A stretch of 9,548 bases of DNA from Candidatus Cloacimonadota bacterium (GTDB lineage: Bacteria; Cloacimonadota; Cloacimonadia; Cloacimonadales; TCS61): contig JAOZPK010000088.1 in assembly GCA_029932755.1 (NCBI GenBank), positions 1-9,548 on the forward strand, written 5' to 3'. The first letter of the stretch is position 1. The number at the start of each line of letters is the position of its first letter. The translations under genes were made by a program, and so were the position numbers. Shown here in pieces: positions 1 to 6,615 of this stretch. Under the pieces are notes generated by a model that saw only the letters and a program-made list of their open reading frames with translations, was not told the origin of the DNA and made no database searches.

Positions 1-332
1 ATAATTTTATTTATCTTTGCTATCTCAATATTCTGGAAAATCTCTTCAACGATCTTTTGTTTGTATTTTAATTGATCATCGTAGGAAATGTTTAGCCAAT
101 CACAGCCACCGCATTTTCCAAATACTTCACAATCAGGCTCAATCCTTTTAGGTGAACTTTTAATAATCTCTTCAATTTTTGCGAAACTTACTTGCCGCCT
201 TGTGCTAATTACCTGTACATCTAAAACGTCTCCAGGAACAGAGTTGGAAACAAAAACAGGATTTGAATTTTCAAATCCAAGTCCCAGTCCTTTATAAACC
301 AGTTTTTCAATTTTAAGTTCTTTTATTATCAT
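1..332 (-). CDS. rlmD: RlmD/TrmA-family RNA (uracil-C5)-methyltransferase, N-terminal part (3' end beyond window)
   Basis: The gene reads from ATG at 332-330 off the left edge, leaving 110 complete codons. The family uses S-adenosylmethionine to methylate C5 of a uridine in 23S rRNA or tRNA in the cytoplasm. Residues 1 to about 58 look like a TRAM RNA-binding domain (LVYKGLGLGFENSNPVFV, then VPGDVLDV). They are followed by three cysteines, C68, C74 and C77, in the CxxxxxCGGC pattern that binds the 4Fe-4S cluster of RlmD-type enzymes. The fourth cysteine and the whole catalytic domain lie outside the window, so RlmD cannot be separated from RlmC, RlmCD or a TrmA-like paralogue. The start overlaps the stop of the upstream glycosyltransferase in an ATGA (332-329), which implies translational coupling. 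Family assignment is firm; the exact target nucleotide is not. Confidence 0.88.
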   Translation of the reverse strand, partial: MIIKELKIEKLVYKGLGLGFENSNPVFVSNSVPGDVLDVQVISTRRQVSFAKIEEIIKSSPKRIEPDCEVFGKCGGCDWLNISYDDQLKYKQKIVEEIFQNIEIAKINKI

Positions 333-1045
333 TTTATCCTTTTCTTTAATTGATGATATTTTAATTTCCAAACAATAATTATTGCTTCACGAACTATCTT
401 TTTAGACATTTTAGATTGTCCTACTCGCCGATCAGTAAAAACAATTGAGATTTCTTTAATTCTAAATTTCTTAACCCATGTTCGGAAGTTCATTTCAATT
501 TGGAATGAGTATCCATCAGATAAGATATCGTTCAGATCAACGCTTGCCAGCACTTCTCTTCTAAAACATTTGAATCCACCGGTAGGATCGTTGATTCTCA
601 TCCCAGTGATTATTTTAGCATATTGTGCAGCAAAAAAACTAAGTATTAATCTACGTAATGGCCAATTCACAACATTAATACCTTTTAAATATCTTGAACC
701 AATTACAAGGTCATTATGCTTCATTTCATCTAAAATTCTGGGAATGTCATCAGGATCATGAGAAAAATCTGCATCCATTTCAAAGATATAATCATAACCA
801 TTTTCTAATGCGTATTTGAAACCGGCGACATAAGCCGAACCGAGCCCCATCTTCCCTGCACGTTCCAATAAATGAATACGCTTATTTTCTTTCTGTTTTT
901 CCTTAACGATATTGGAAGTTCCGTCAGGTGAGTTGTCGTCAACGATTAATACATCAATACTCTCTTTCTGTCTGAGAGCTGCGTCAATGATAAGAGAAAC
1001 ATTTTCTGCTTCATTATAGGTGGGAATTATAACTAATGTTTTCAT
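329..1045 (-). CDS. Polyprenol-phosphate mannose synthase-like glycosyltransferase (GT2, DPM1 type)
   Basis: This 238-residue GT-A glycosyltransferase probably moves a sugar from a nucleotide donor (GDP-mannose in the best-known members) to a polyprenyl phosphate at the inner face of the membrane. The motifs are in family order: PTYNEAEN at 8-15, DDNSPDGT at 36-43, GLGSAY at 67-72, the metal-binding MDADFSHDP at 90-98, DPTGGFKCF at 153-161, QIEM at 182-185 and RRVGQSKMS at 207-215. It ends just after a basic tail and lacks the C-terminal membrane helices of the GtrB/ArnC branch, so it is the short soluble form. Its ATG overlaps the stop of the acyltransferase (ATGA at 1045-1042) and its stop overlaps the start of the methyltransferase gene, so it is the middle gene of a coupled operon. 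The sugar and acceptor cannot be read from sequence; mannose is an inference from the family. Confidence 0.9.
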   Translation of the reverse strand: MKTLVIIPTYNEAENVSLIIDAALRQKESIDVLIVDDNSPDGTSNIVKEKQKENKRIHLLERAGKMGLGSAYVAGFKYALENGYDYIFEMDADFSHDPDDIPRILDEMKHNDLVIGSRYLKGINVVNWPLRRLILSFFAAQYAKIITGMRINDPTGGFKCFRREVLASVDLNDILSDGYSFQIEMNFRTWVKKFRIKEISIVFTDRRVGQSKMSKKIVREAIIIVWKLKYHQLKKRIK

Positions 1046-1797
1046 TTTTTATCCATATTATTTTTTAGTAATTGTGATTCTGGTACTTTTGCTTTGGGTT
1101 TTGCAGGAGTTCCTTGCCAGATCTCTTCTGCAGTTACATCTTTTGTTACAAGGCTTCCAGCTGCAACCATTCCATCTTTGTTTATTATCTTTCCTGGCAT
1201 GATGGTGGAGTTTACTCCAATACGACTGCCTTTTTTCATTGTGATCCCTTTGAAATGATTAAAACGTTCTTTATCACGAGCCATGAAATTATCATTACTG
1301 GTTGCAACTGCAGGAGCAACAAAACAATAATCTTCGATCTTGGAATATGCTGTAATATAGCAATTCGTTTCAAATTTACATCTTTCTCCAATTGTCACAA
1401 AATTCTCTATAGATACATTTCTTCCAATGATATTTAGATCACCAATTGTAACATTCTCACGAATTGTTGCCAGATCTGCAATAAGGCAGTTTCTACCTAT
1501 CTCGCATTGAACATAGATAACAACATTCGCTCCGATCTGGCAATAATCTCCAATTTTCGCAGGTTTCAAATTTGAATCAACCTTGAAAATGCTGCGAGGA
1601 GAGCTTAGTGGTGTTTTGCCAATAATTGTATTATCATCAATACGTACATTATCACCTATCTCGCATCCTTCGTGGATAACCACATTATGACCTATCAAAC
1701 AATTTGTTCCAATTACTACATTATCCAATATCACACAATTAAAACCAATTTTTGTATCAGCCCCAATTTGTGCTGAATCTGAAATATGCTGATTCAT
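1042..1797 (-). CDS. Left-handed beta-helix hexapeptide-repeat acyltransferase (LpxA/WbpD superfamily)
   Basis: This protein of 251 residues consists mostly of hexapeptide repeats of the [LIV]-G-x-x-x-x type (for example AQIGADTKIG near the start, then NVVIGTNCLIGHNVVI), which fold into a left-handed beta helix that usually works as a trimer. The repeats are interrupted at about 60-80 and again at about 168-185, where a loop rich in N, D, F and H (SNDNFMARDKERFNHF) probably helps form the acceptor site. The tail DGMVAAGSLVTKDV followed by GTPAKP is typical of sugar O- or N-acetyltransferases. The likely role is to acylate a nucleotide sugar or glycan for an envelope polysaccharide, which fits the coupled glycosyltransferase gene next to it. 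It differs from true LpxA in its C-terminus. A clear GGAGG at 1807-1803, five bases from the ATG, supports this start. It is the first gene of a three-gene overlapping operon. Substrate unknown. Confidence 0.85.
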   Translation of the reverse strand: MNQHISDSAQIGADTKIGFNCVILDNVVIGTNCLIGHNVVIHEGCEIGDNVRIDDNTIIGKTPLSSPRSIFKVDSNLKPAKIGDYCQIGANVVIYVQCEIGRNCLIADLATIRENVTIGDLNIIGRNVSIENFVTIGERCKFETNCYITAYSKIEDYCFVAPAVATSNDNFMARDKERFNHFKGITMKKGSRIGVNSTIMPGKIINKDGMVAAGSLVTKDVTAEEIWQGTPAKPKAKVPESQLLKNNMDKK

Positions 1798-1887
1798 TTA
1801 ATCCTCCGAATTATGATGAAATCACATTTATTATCGAACTATTTGAAGTAAAGTTTTTTGTTAAATAATTACACCATAGTAAATCAT

Positions 1888-1893
1888 ATTATA
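1888..1893 (-). promoter_or_regulatory. Candidate -10 box of the acyltransferase operon
   Basis: The 269-base gap between the acyltransferase start and the gdh terminator should hold the operon promoter. On the minus strand it contains an exact TATAAT at 1893-1888, about 90 bases upstream of the ATG. I see no good -35 hexamer at 16-18 bases, and such boxes arise by chance in sequence this AT-rich, so this is weak. Around 1926-1957 there is an unusual C-rich patch (CTCTTATTCTCCCCTTAC then ATGGGAAC) with a short 4-bp inverted pairing; I cannot assign it. Confidence 0.25.
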
Positions 1894-2013
1894 AACATTT
1901 TAAAGTAACTGATTTTATTTGAATAAATCCCTCTTATTCTCCCCTTACAAATGGGAACTAAACAGAATTGAAAATCAAATACGCAATTCAATACTTTGCT
2001 AAACTCTAATTAT

Positions 2014-2043
2014 AAAAAAAGCCTGTAAAATTCTACAGGCTTT
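2014..2043 (-). terminator. Intrinsic terminator of the NAD-type gdh
   Basis: A perfect 7-bp stem, GCCTGTA (2021-2027) with TACAGGC (2034-2040), closes a 6-base loop and is extended by A-T pairs. Read on the minus strand it is followed by seven T residues (2020-2014). It starts 24 bases after the gdh stop codon and so ends that transcript before the acyltransferase operon. Confidence 0.9.
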
Positions 2044-2066
2044 CATTCATTATAATAGTTTCTAAT

Positions 2067-3398
2067 TTACACTATACCATGATCTAACATTGCATTAGCA
2101 ACTTTCATGAAACCGGCAATATTAGCACCTTTAACGTAATCTACAACGTCACCTTCAGTCCCATATCTAACACATTGTTTATGAATATCTTTCATAATTC
2201 TATGAAGTTTTTCATCCACTTCTGCGCGTGTCCAATTGAAGCGAAGACTATTCTGAGACATCTCAAGACCACTTGTAGCAACACCACCAGCATTAGCAGC
2301 TTTACCAGGAGCAAAGATAATTTTCTTTGCTTGTAAAGTATGAACAGCTTCTGGGGTACAACCCATGTTAGAAACTTCAACAACATATTTGCAGCCATTA
2401 GCAATCAAGTTCTTGGCATCTTCTTCACCTAATTCGTTTTGAGTTGCACATGGCATGGCAATGTCACATTTAACTTCCCAAGGACGTTTCCCTTCAAAGA
2501 AAGGAACATCAAATTCTTCAGCATAATCTTGAACTCTATCATTGTTGGAAGCACGCATTTCCAGAAGGAAATCTACTTTCTCACCCGTAATACCAGCTTC
2601 ATCATAAATATATCCATCAGGACCAGAAAGTGTAACAACCTTACCACCCAATTCATTTATTTTTAATATTGCACCCCATGCAACATTACCGAAACCGGAA
2701 ACGGTAACAGTTTTACCTTTGATTTCATCTTTAACTTCAGCCAGCATATCAGTACAAAAATAAACAGCACCAAAACCTGTTGCTTCCGGTCTTACAAGAC
2801 TTCCGCCCCAGTTCAAACCTTTTCCGGTAAGAACGCCGGTAAATTCATTCTTTAGTTTTTTGTACATTCCAAATAGGTAACCAATCTCACGCCCACCTAC
2901 ACCAATATCACCGGCTGGAACGTCAGTATTTGCACCAATGTGACGGAAAAGTTCAGCCATGAAAGCCTGGCAGAATCTCATGATCTCATTATCAGATTTT
3001 CCTTTAGGATCAAAATCTGATCCACCTTTACCACCACCCATTGGCAGAGTTGTTAAGCTATTTTTAAAAGTTTGTTCAAAACCAAGGAACTTTAAGATAC
3101 TGAGTGTTACGCTTGGGTGAAAACGAAGGCCACCTTTATAAGGTCCTATTGCACTATTAAATTCAACACGATAACCACGATTTACATGTACTTCACCTTT
3201 ATCATCTGTCCATGGAACTCTGAAAATGATAGTTCTTTCCGGCTCAACTATCCTATCCATTATCTTGGCCTCTTTGAATTTGGGATTTGCTTCGTAAACT
3301 TCCCATACCGAATCGACAACTTCCGTAACAGCCTGAAGAAATTCTGGCTGTGCAGGATTTTTTGCTGCAACTTGTTCGATGAACTTTTGCTTATCCAT
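2067..3398 (-). CDS. gdh: Glutamate dehydrogenase, hexameric family I, predicted NAD-specific
   Basis: The enzyme interconverts glutamate and 2-oxoglutarate plus ammonium in the cytoplasm. Counting from the start used here (443 residues), the catalytic set is complete: PYKGGLRF with K88, K112, PMGGGKGG with K124, and PAGDIGVGGREI with D164. The cofactor domain carries SGFGNVAWG (F236) and SGPDGYIYD (P260, D261), matching my recall of the NAD-specific Clostridium symbiosum enzyme (F238, P262, D263) rather than NADP enzymes, which have Ser at these sites. The likely role is NAD-linked, often catabolic, glutamate oxidation. One oddity is VSNMGCTPEA at about 342-351, where most relatives have ANMP(T/S)T. 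The neighbouring paralogue is about 70% identical by hand count. A second in-frame ATG lies three bases upstream (3401), but GGAGG at 3408-3404 is five bases from the ATG at 3398 and only two from the other. It has its own upstream gap and terminator, so it is probably monocistronic. Cofactor choice is an inference. Confidence 0.93.
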   Translation of the reverse strand: MDKQKFIEQVAAKNPAQPEFLQAVTEVVDSVWEVYEANPKFKEAKIMDRIVEPERTIIFRVPWTDDKGEVHVNRGYRVEFNSAIGPYKGGLRFHPSVTLSILKFLGFEQTFKNSLTTLPMGGGKGGSDFDPKGKSDNEIMRFCQAFMAELFRHIGANTDVPAGDIGVGGREIGYLFGMYKKLKNEFTGVLTGKGLNWGGSLVRPEATGFGAVYFCTDMLAEVKDEIKGKTVTVSGFGNVAWGAILKINELGGKVVTLSGPDGYIYDEAGITGEKVDFLLEMRASNNDRVQDYAEEFDVPFFEGKRPWEVKCDIAMPCATQNELGEEDAKNLIANGCKYVVEVSNMGCTPEAVHTLQAKKIIFAPGKAANAGGVATSGLEMSQNSLRFNWTRAEVDEKLHRIMKDIHKQCVRYGTEGDVVDYVKGANIAGFMKVANAMLDHGIV

Positions 3399-3403
3399 CA
3401 TAC

Positions 3404-3408
3404 CCTCC
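3404..3408 (-). promoter_or_regulatory. Ribosome binding site deciding the gdh start
   Basis: GGAGG on the minus strand sits before two adjacent ATG codons. The gap is five bases to the ATG at 3398-3396 and two to the ATG at 3401-3399. Normal spacing favours the inner ATG, which also gives the protein exactly the same length (443) as its tandem paralogue. Confidence 0.7.
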
Positions 3409-3655
3409 GATTTTTTATTGATTATGAAGTCAAATAAATTTCGTTTTTTTTATTGTCAATCTTTGTAAATATTTTTTATTTTATACTGACAATCATTTAT
3501 AGTGTTTACATTTACGCAAAAAGATATCTCATGGTATTAGGCTACAATTGGTATAATAATACACGTACAATACAACACTTCTCTTTTGTTCCAAAGCACT
3601 GAATAGAATTATTATGTAATAAAATTATATTTAGATCAAGATGAGCGAGTTATAC

Positions 3656-3687
3656 AAAAAAAGCCCTCAATTAATCGAGGGTTTTTT
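3656..3687 (-). terminator. Intrinsic terminator of the NADP-type gdh, possibly bidirectional
   Basis: The stem CCCTC (3664-3668) pairs with GAGGG (3677-3681) and is extended by A-T pairs. On the minus strand seven T residues follow (3662-3656); on the plus strand six T residues follow (3682-3687). It begins 19 bases after the gdh stop codon. Together with the terminator at 2014-2043 it indicates that the two gdh genes are separate transcription units. Confidence 0.88.
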
Positions 3688-3705
3688 ATATTTATTAAAA
3701 TATGT

Positions 3706-5037
3706 TTATACAACACCATGATCTATCATTGAGTCAGCAACTTTGATAAATCCTGCAATATTTGCACCTTTTACATAATTAACAAAATCACCTTCAGTAC
3801 CATATTTCACACATTGTTCATGAATAGCTATCATGATGTTATGAAGTCTTTCATCAACTTCTTCTCTAGTCCAGCTAAGACGTAAACTGTTCTGAGACAT
3901 TTCAAGACCTGAAGTAGCAACGCCACCCGCATTTGCAGCTTTTCCAGGACCATAGAGGATTTTAGCTTTAAGATATACTTCAATTGCTTCTGGAGTTGAA
4001 GGCATATTTGCACCTTCAGAAACACAGATACATCCGTTATCAATAAGCGTTTGAGCCTCTTCACCATTAATCTCATTTTGCGTTGCACATGGAAGAGCAA
4101 TGTCACATTTAATTTGCCAAGGTCTTTTGCCTTCAAAATATTCTACACCATATTCTTCAGCGTATTCTTTGATTCTTCCACGCTTTACATTCTTGAGTTC
4201 CATAACGTATTCAAGTTTTTCCTTTGTAAGTCCTGCAGGGTCATAAATAAATCCACTGGAATCTGACATTGTAACAACTTTTCCACCAAATTCAATAGCT
4301 TTTTCAGTAGCATACTGAGCTACATTTCCGGAACCTGATACCGTTACAGTTTTACCTTCAAATGAATCACCTTTAGTCTTCAACATTTCTTTGGCAAAAT
4401 AAACATTACCATATCCGGTTGCTTCAGGACGGATCAGACTTCCACCCCAGTTACGTCCCTTACCTGTAAGAACACCAACAAACTCATTACGAAGTTTCTT
4501 ATATTGACCGAACATGAAACCAATTTCTCTTCCACCAACACCAATATCACCAGCGGGAACATCAGTATTTGCACCGATATGACGGAAAAGTTCACTCATG
4601 AAACTTTGGCAAAAACGCATAACTTCTGCATCAGTTTTTCCTTTAGGATCAAAGTCTGATCCACCTTTTCCACCACCCATTGGGAGAGTAGTAAGGCTGT
4701 TTTTAAATACTTGCTCAAATCCGAGGAATTTCAGAATACTCAAGTTTACACTCGGGTGAAAACGCAATCCACCTTTGTATGGTCCAATTGCACTGTTATA
4801 TTCAACACGGTAACCGCGATTAACTTCAACTTTACCATTATCACGTACCCAAGGAACACGAAACAAAATTGCTCTTTCAGGTTCAATGATCCTTTCGAGG
4901 ATGTTTGCTTCGACATAAACTGGGTTTGACTCATAAACTTCCCATATTGTTTCTACAACTTCTTCTACTGCTTGCATAAACTCAGGCTGGTTTGGATTTT
5001 TGGCTTTAATGTTAGCTAAAAATTCTTTCATTGTCAT
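3706..5037 (-). CDS. gdhA: Glutamate dehydrogenase, hexameric family I, predicted NADP-specific
   Basis: This 443-residue enzyme is expected to form glutamate from 2-oxoglutarate, ammonium and NADPH in the cytoplasm. Catalytic residues are intact: K88 in PYKGG, K112, K124 in PMGGGKGG and D164 in PAGDIGVGGREI. The cofactor domain has SGSGNVAQYATEKA (S236) and MSDSSGFIYD (S260, S261), the pattern of E. coli GdhA, where serines contact the 2'-phosphate of NADP. The later motif EGANMPSTPEA is the normal family form, unlike in the neighbouring copy. AAGGAGAG ends seven bases before the ATG at 5037, which supports this start over the in-frame ATG at 5031. The 194-base upstream gap contains an exact TTGACA at 5119-5114 on the minus strand, but no convincing -10 box at normal spacing. 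It ends in its own intrinsic terminator. The two copies differ widely at synonymous positions, so the duplication is old. Cofactor preference is an inference. Confidence 0.93.
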   Translation of the reverse strand: MTMKEFLANIKAKNPNQPEFMQAVEEVVETIWEVYESNPVYVEANILERIIEPERAILFRVPWVRDNGKVEVNRGYRVEYNSAIGPYKGGLRFHPSVNLSILKFLGFEQVFKNSLTTLPMGGGKGGSDFDPKGKTDAEVMRFCQSFMSELFRHIGANTDVPAGDIGVGGREIGFMFGQYKKLRNEFVGVLTGKGRNWGGSLIRPEATGYGNVYFAKEMLKTKGDSFEGKTVTVSGSGNVAQYATEKAIEFGGKVVTMSDSSGFIYDPAGLTKEKLEYVMELKNVKRGRIKEYAEEYGVEYFEGKRPWQIKCDIALPCATQNEINGEEAQTLIDNGCICVSEGANMPSTPEAIEVYLKAKILYGPGKAANAGGVATSGLEMSQNSLRLSWTREEVDERLHNIMIAIHEQCVKYGTEGDFVNYVKGANIAGFIKVADSMIDHGVV

Positions 5038-5231
5038 AATACTTCTCTCCTTATTTTTTATTTTTCAACAACTATATTTTACAGCGTCAACAAACTTGAT
5101 AATCAAAGTTAAATGTCAAGAAATTCTATTCATTTCTTTTGATTGGTTTATTTTGGAGCTTTCGAAATCACTGCAATACCCTTTTTCCCATCGATTTGAA
5201 TATGAATGCATTTGTAGGTAAGTTCCATAAT

Positions 5232-5483
5232 CTATGGTGTCTTTAATAAAGATTTCAAAATTTCATTCCTGATTTTTTTCAATTTATTTTCAACTTCATC
5301 CCAATTGCTATATAAGTAACCTTCTTGTATTTCAATTGAAGTTCCGTCTTTGAAAAAGATAGAAAAATACCAATATCCTAGATTTGAAAAATCCTTTGAC
5401 CTTACACTTTTCAATTCACCGATACTTTTAATATTTGAAAGGTCTATTTCTTCACCTTCAGGGAGAATATATATTTTTTCCAT
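5232..5483 (-). CDS. Small protein of unknown function (83 residues)
   Basis: I do not recognise the family. The protein has no signal peptide or membrane segment. It reads as a compact domain: a start like MEKIYILPEGEEIDL, a central beta-rich stretch (YWYFSIFFKDGTSIEIQ at about 38-54), and a charged C-terminal helix (NKLKKIRNEILKSLL, about 66-80). The order beta, beta-hairpin, helix resembles many small conserved bacterial proteins, but that is not a functional call. AAAGGA lies about seven bases before the ATG and supports translation. It follows the Cys-rich gene closely: the TAG that would end that gene's restored frame (5486-5484) directly abuts this ATG. That suggests the two once were, or are, an operon pair. 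Downstream is the gap before gdhA. Confidence 0.68.
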   Translation of the reverse strand: MEKIYILPEGEEIDLSNIKSIGELKSVRSKDFSNLGYWYFSIFFKDGTSIEIQEGYLYSNWDEVENKLKKIRNEILKSLLKTP

Positions 5484-5518
5484 CTAAAATCCTTTAATCA
5501 TTTCTTTTTTTATGATTT

Positions 5519-5749
5519 TCAATTTTTCATATGTGCTTTACCTTGATTGTATTTTAGAAATTCAAGTTTACTACAGTTTTCAAAATCATTGCATTCCCAA
5601 CAGCCTTCGATCTCTTTCTTCAAACAACATTTCCTGATCTTACAGAAAAGATTTTCACCTCCGTTTCGACAGGTTTTCCTGCACCGTAGCTTTACTGTCC
5701 ATTCCGGTTTTCCTTTTAGAAGAAGCAAATTTACAGATAAATTCTGCAT
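5519..5749 (-). CDS. Cys-rich DUF3795-like small protein, probably frameshifted at its C-terminus
   Basis: The reading frame gives 76 residues with nine cysteines, in the order CRKTC, FCKIRKCC, GCWEC, then ENC (within residues 23-59). This resembles the second half of DUF3795-type proteins, a putative zinc- or metal-binding family of unknown function; the usual N-terminal CGxxCxxCP part is absent. An in-frame TAA immediately precedes the ATG and the 57 bases upstream have stops in all frames, so no N-terminal remnant is present. A GGAG lies nine bases before the ATG. At the 3' end the frame stops at TGA (5521-5519). Reading one base back (-1) from that point gives the tail LKIIKKEMIKGF and a TAG at 5486-5484 that touches the next gene's ATG. 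So the gene may carry a one-base deletion near the A5 run, or use slippage. Family call moderate. Confidence 0.62.
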   Translation of the reverse strand: MQNLSVNLLLLKGKPEWTVKLRCRKTCRNGGENLFCKIRKCCLKKEIEGCWECNDFENCSKLEFLKYNQGKAHMKN

Positions 5750-5806
5750 TTAACGGCACTCCGTAATATCTTATCTATTAACGAATTATATAATAAAACC
5801 TTAAAC

Positions 5807-6550
5807 TTAACAAATATTAATTTCTTTTTGAAAATACATACTCAATTCTTTCTCTGAAAAACGCAATAGGTGCTTAGTGGTTTTAACAACAATCGGATCA
5901 ATGTCTATCAGAGACTGAACTTCTCGAATACAATGTCTCTCAAAATCATCTTTTGGAAGAATCTCATTTATCAAACCCAGTTTCATAGCTTCTCTCGCAC
6001 TAATCTCTCGATCACTGAACAAAAGTTCATTCGCTTTACCGAACCCGACATATTTCGGCAAAAAATAAGGCAAAGCACCACTGGGATGTACTTTATGCTT
6101 CAAATGTGAGAGAGAATAAACCATATCTTCTGAAGCATATCTGAAATCTGCAGATAGACTTGTACCGAAAAAAGGAATTACAACATTTCCGCTTAAACAA
6201 GATACAACAATCTTATCTAAATTGATTATTTCCATTATGAAACGATTAAGAATATTGATCTGTCTCTGTCGAAACATTGATTTTTCTATTCTTGTCCAAT
6301 CTTCGATAAGACTATTAAGAAATTCAGAATATTCTTTCTCGCTGAAGCAACAACTGTCGTTTAGAAATAAGATAAGTTTAACATTACTGTCTTCAGAAGC
6401 AGCTTTGAATATTTGAAACACATCATTACTTTCATCAAGATTCGATACAATATCGAAAACATTAGATTTAAATTTTATGATCCCGATATTTTCATTTGTG
6501 TAGCATTTAATTTGCTCACTTTCAAATTCAAAGTTTTTTTGAGTTCTCAT
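5807..6550 (-). CDS. Crotonase-fold (enoyl-CoA hydratase/isomerase superfamily) protein lacking catalytic glutamates
   Basis: The protein has 247 residues, close to the usual 255-260. The fold is recognised from the segment SGNVVIPFFGTSLSADFRYAS (119-140) and from FSDREISAREAMKLGLINEI (178-197), which aligns with the conserved ISAxEAxxLGLVN region. Aligned by eye to rat enoyl-CoA hydratase, both acid/base glutamates are missing: E144 becomes G129 and E164 becomes H149. The GGG oxyanion loop becomes I-P-F (125-127, with P126 at the G141 position), and the F-A-A-G-A-D motif near 69-74 is F-S-E-K-E-Y. Classical hydratase chemistry is therefore unlikely; it may bind an acyl-CoA, use other residues (such as H149, H152 or H155) or be structural. 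AAGGAAG six bases before the ATG supports the start. The NMO-type gene is 65 bases upstream and the Cys-rich gene 57 bases downstream, with no terminator seen between them. Confidence 0.82.
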   Translation of the reverse strand: MRTQKNFEFESEQIKCYTNENIGIIKFKSNVFDIVSNLDESNDVFQIFKAASEDSNVKLILFLNDSCCFSEKEYSEFLNSLIEDWTRIEKSMFRQRQINILNRFIMEIINLDKIVVSCLSGNVVIPFFGTSLSADFRYASEDMVYSLSHLKHKVHPSGALPYFLPKYVGFGKANELLFSDREISAREAMKLGLINEILPKDDFERHCIREVQSLIDIDPIVVKTTKHLLRFSEKELSMYFQKEINIC

Positions 6551-6615
6551 AATAAACTTCCTTTTTTTTTAATATTTCTTAATATATTCCAACTTTCTTA
6601 AATATGAAATGCAAT

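Larger units (their letters stand above)
3402..3705. other. Intergenic region between the two gdh genes
   Basis: This gap of about 300 bases has no credible gene in any frame; the longest plus-strand reading, starting at 3641, gives only some 26 codons with no supporting signal. It holds the terminator of the upstream gdh near 3656-3687 and must hold the promoter of the downstream one. On the minus strand the best pair I can find is TAAACA (3508-3503), 17 bases, then TATAAA (3485-3480), about 72 bases before the ribosome binding site. A TTGACA lies closer in, at about 3458-3453, without a good -10 partner. The region is very AT-rich, so the promoter call is weak. Confidence 0.5.

Noticed and set aside
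1926..1957. C-rich patch with short inverted pairing as a dispersed repeat or MITE remnant
   Set aside because: Only about four base pairs can form and there is no second copy in the window to support a repeat.
3117..3437. Plus-strand frame of 106 codons opposite the gdh start
   Set aside because: It is a shadow of a strongly conserved gdh gene; its composition is not protein-like and it has no similarity I recognise.
2067..5037. The two gdh copies as an assembly duplication
   Set aside because: They differ in about 30% of residues and widely at synonymous positions, and the flanking gaps and terminators differ.
5114..5119. TTGACA upstream of gdhA as a full promoter
   Set aside because: No acceptable -10 hexamer lies 16-18 bases downstream, so only the box itself is noted.
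5000..5221. Plus-strand reading frame of 73 codons with a hydrophobic start, overlapping the gdhA start and its upstream gap
   Set aside because: It begins inside gdhA on the opposite strand, has no ribosome binding site, and its hydrophobic stretch comes from AT-rich promoter-like sequence.
5225..5237. Small hairpin CCATA/TATGG at the end of the 83-residue gene as a terminator
   Set aside because: Only five base pairs, overlapping the stop codon and with no T run.
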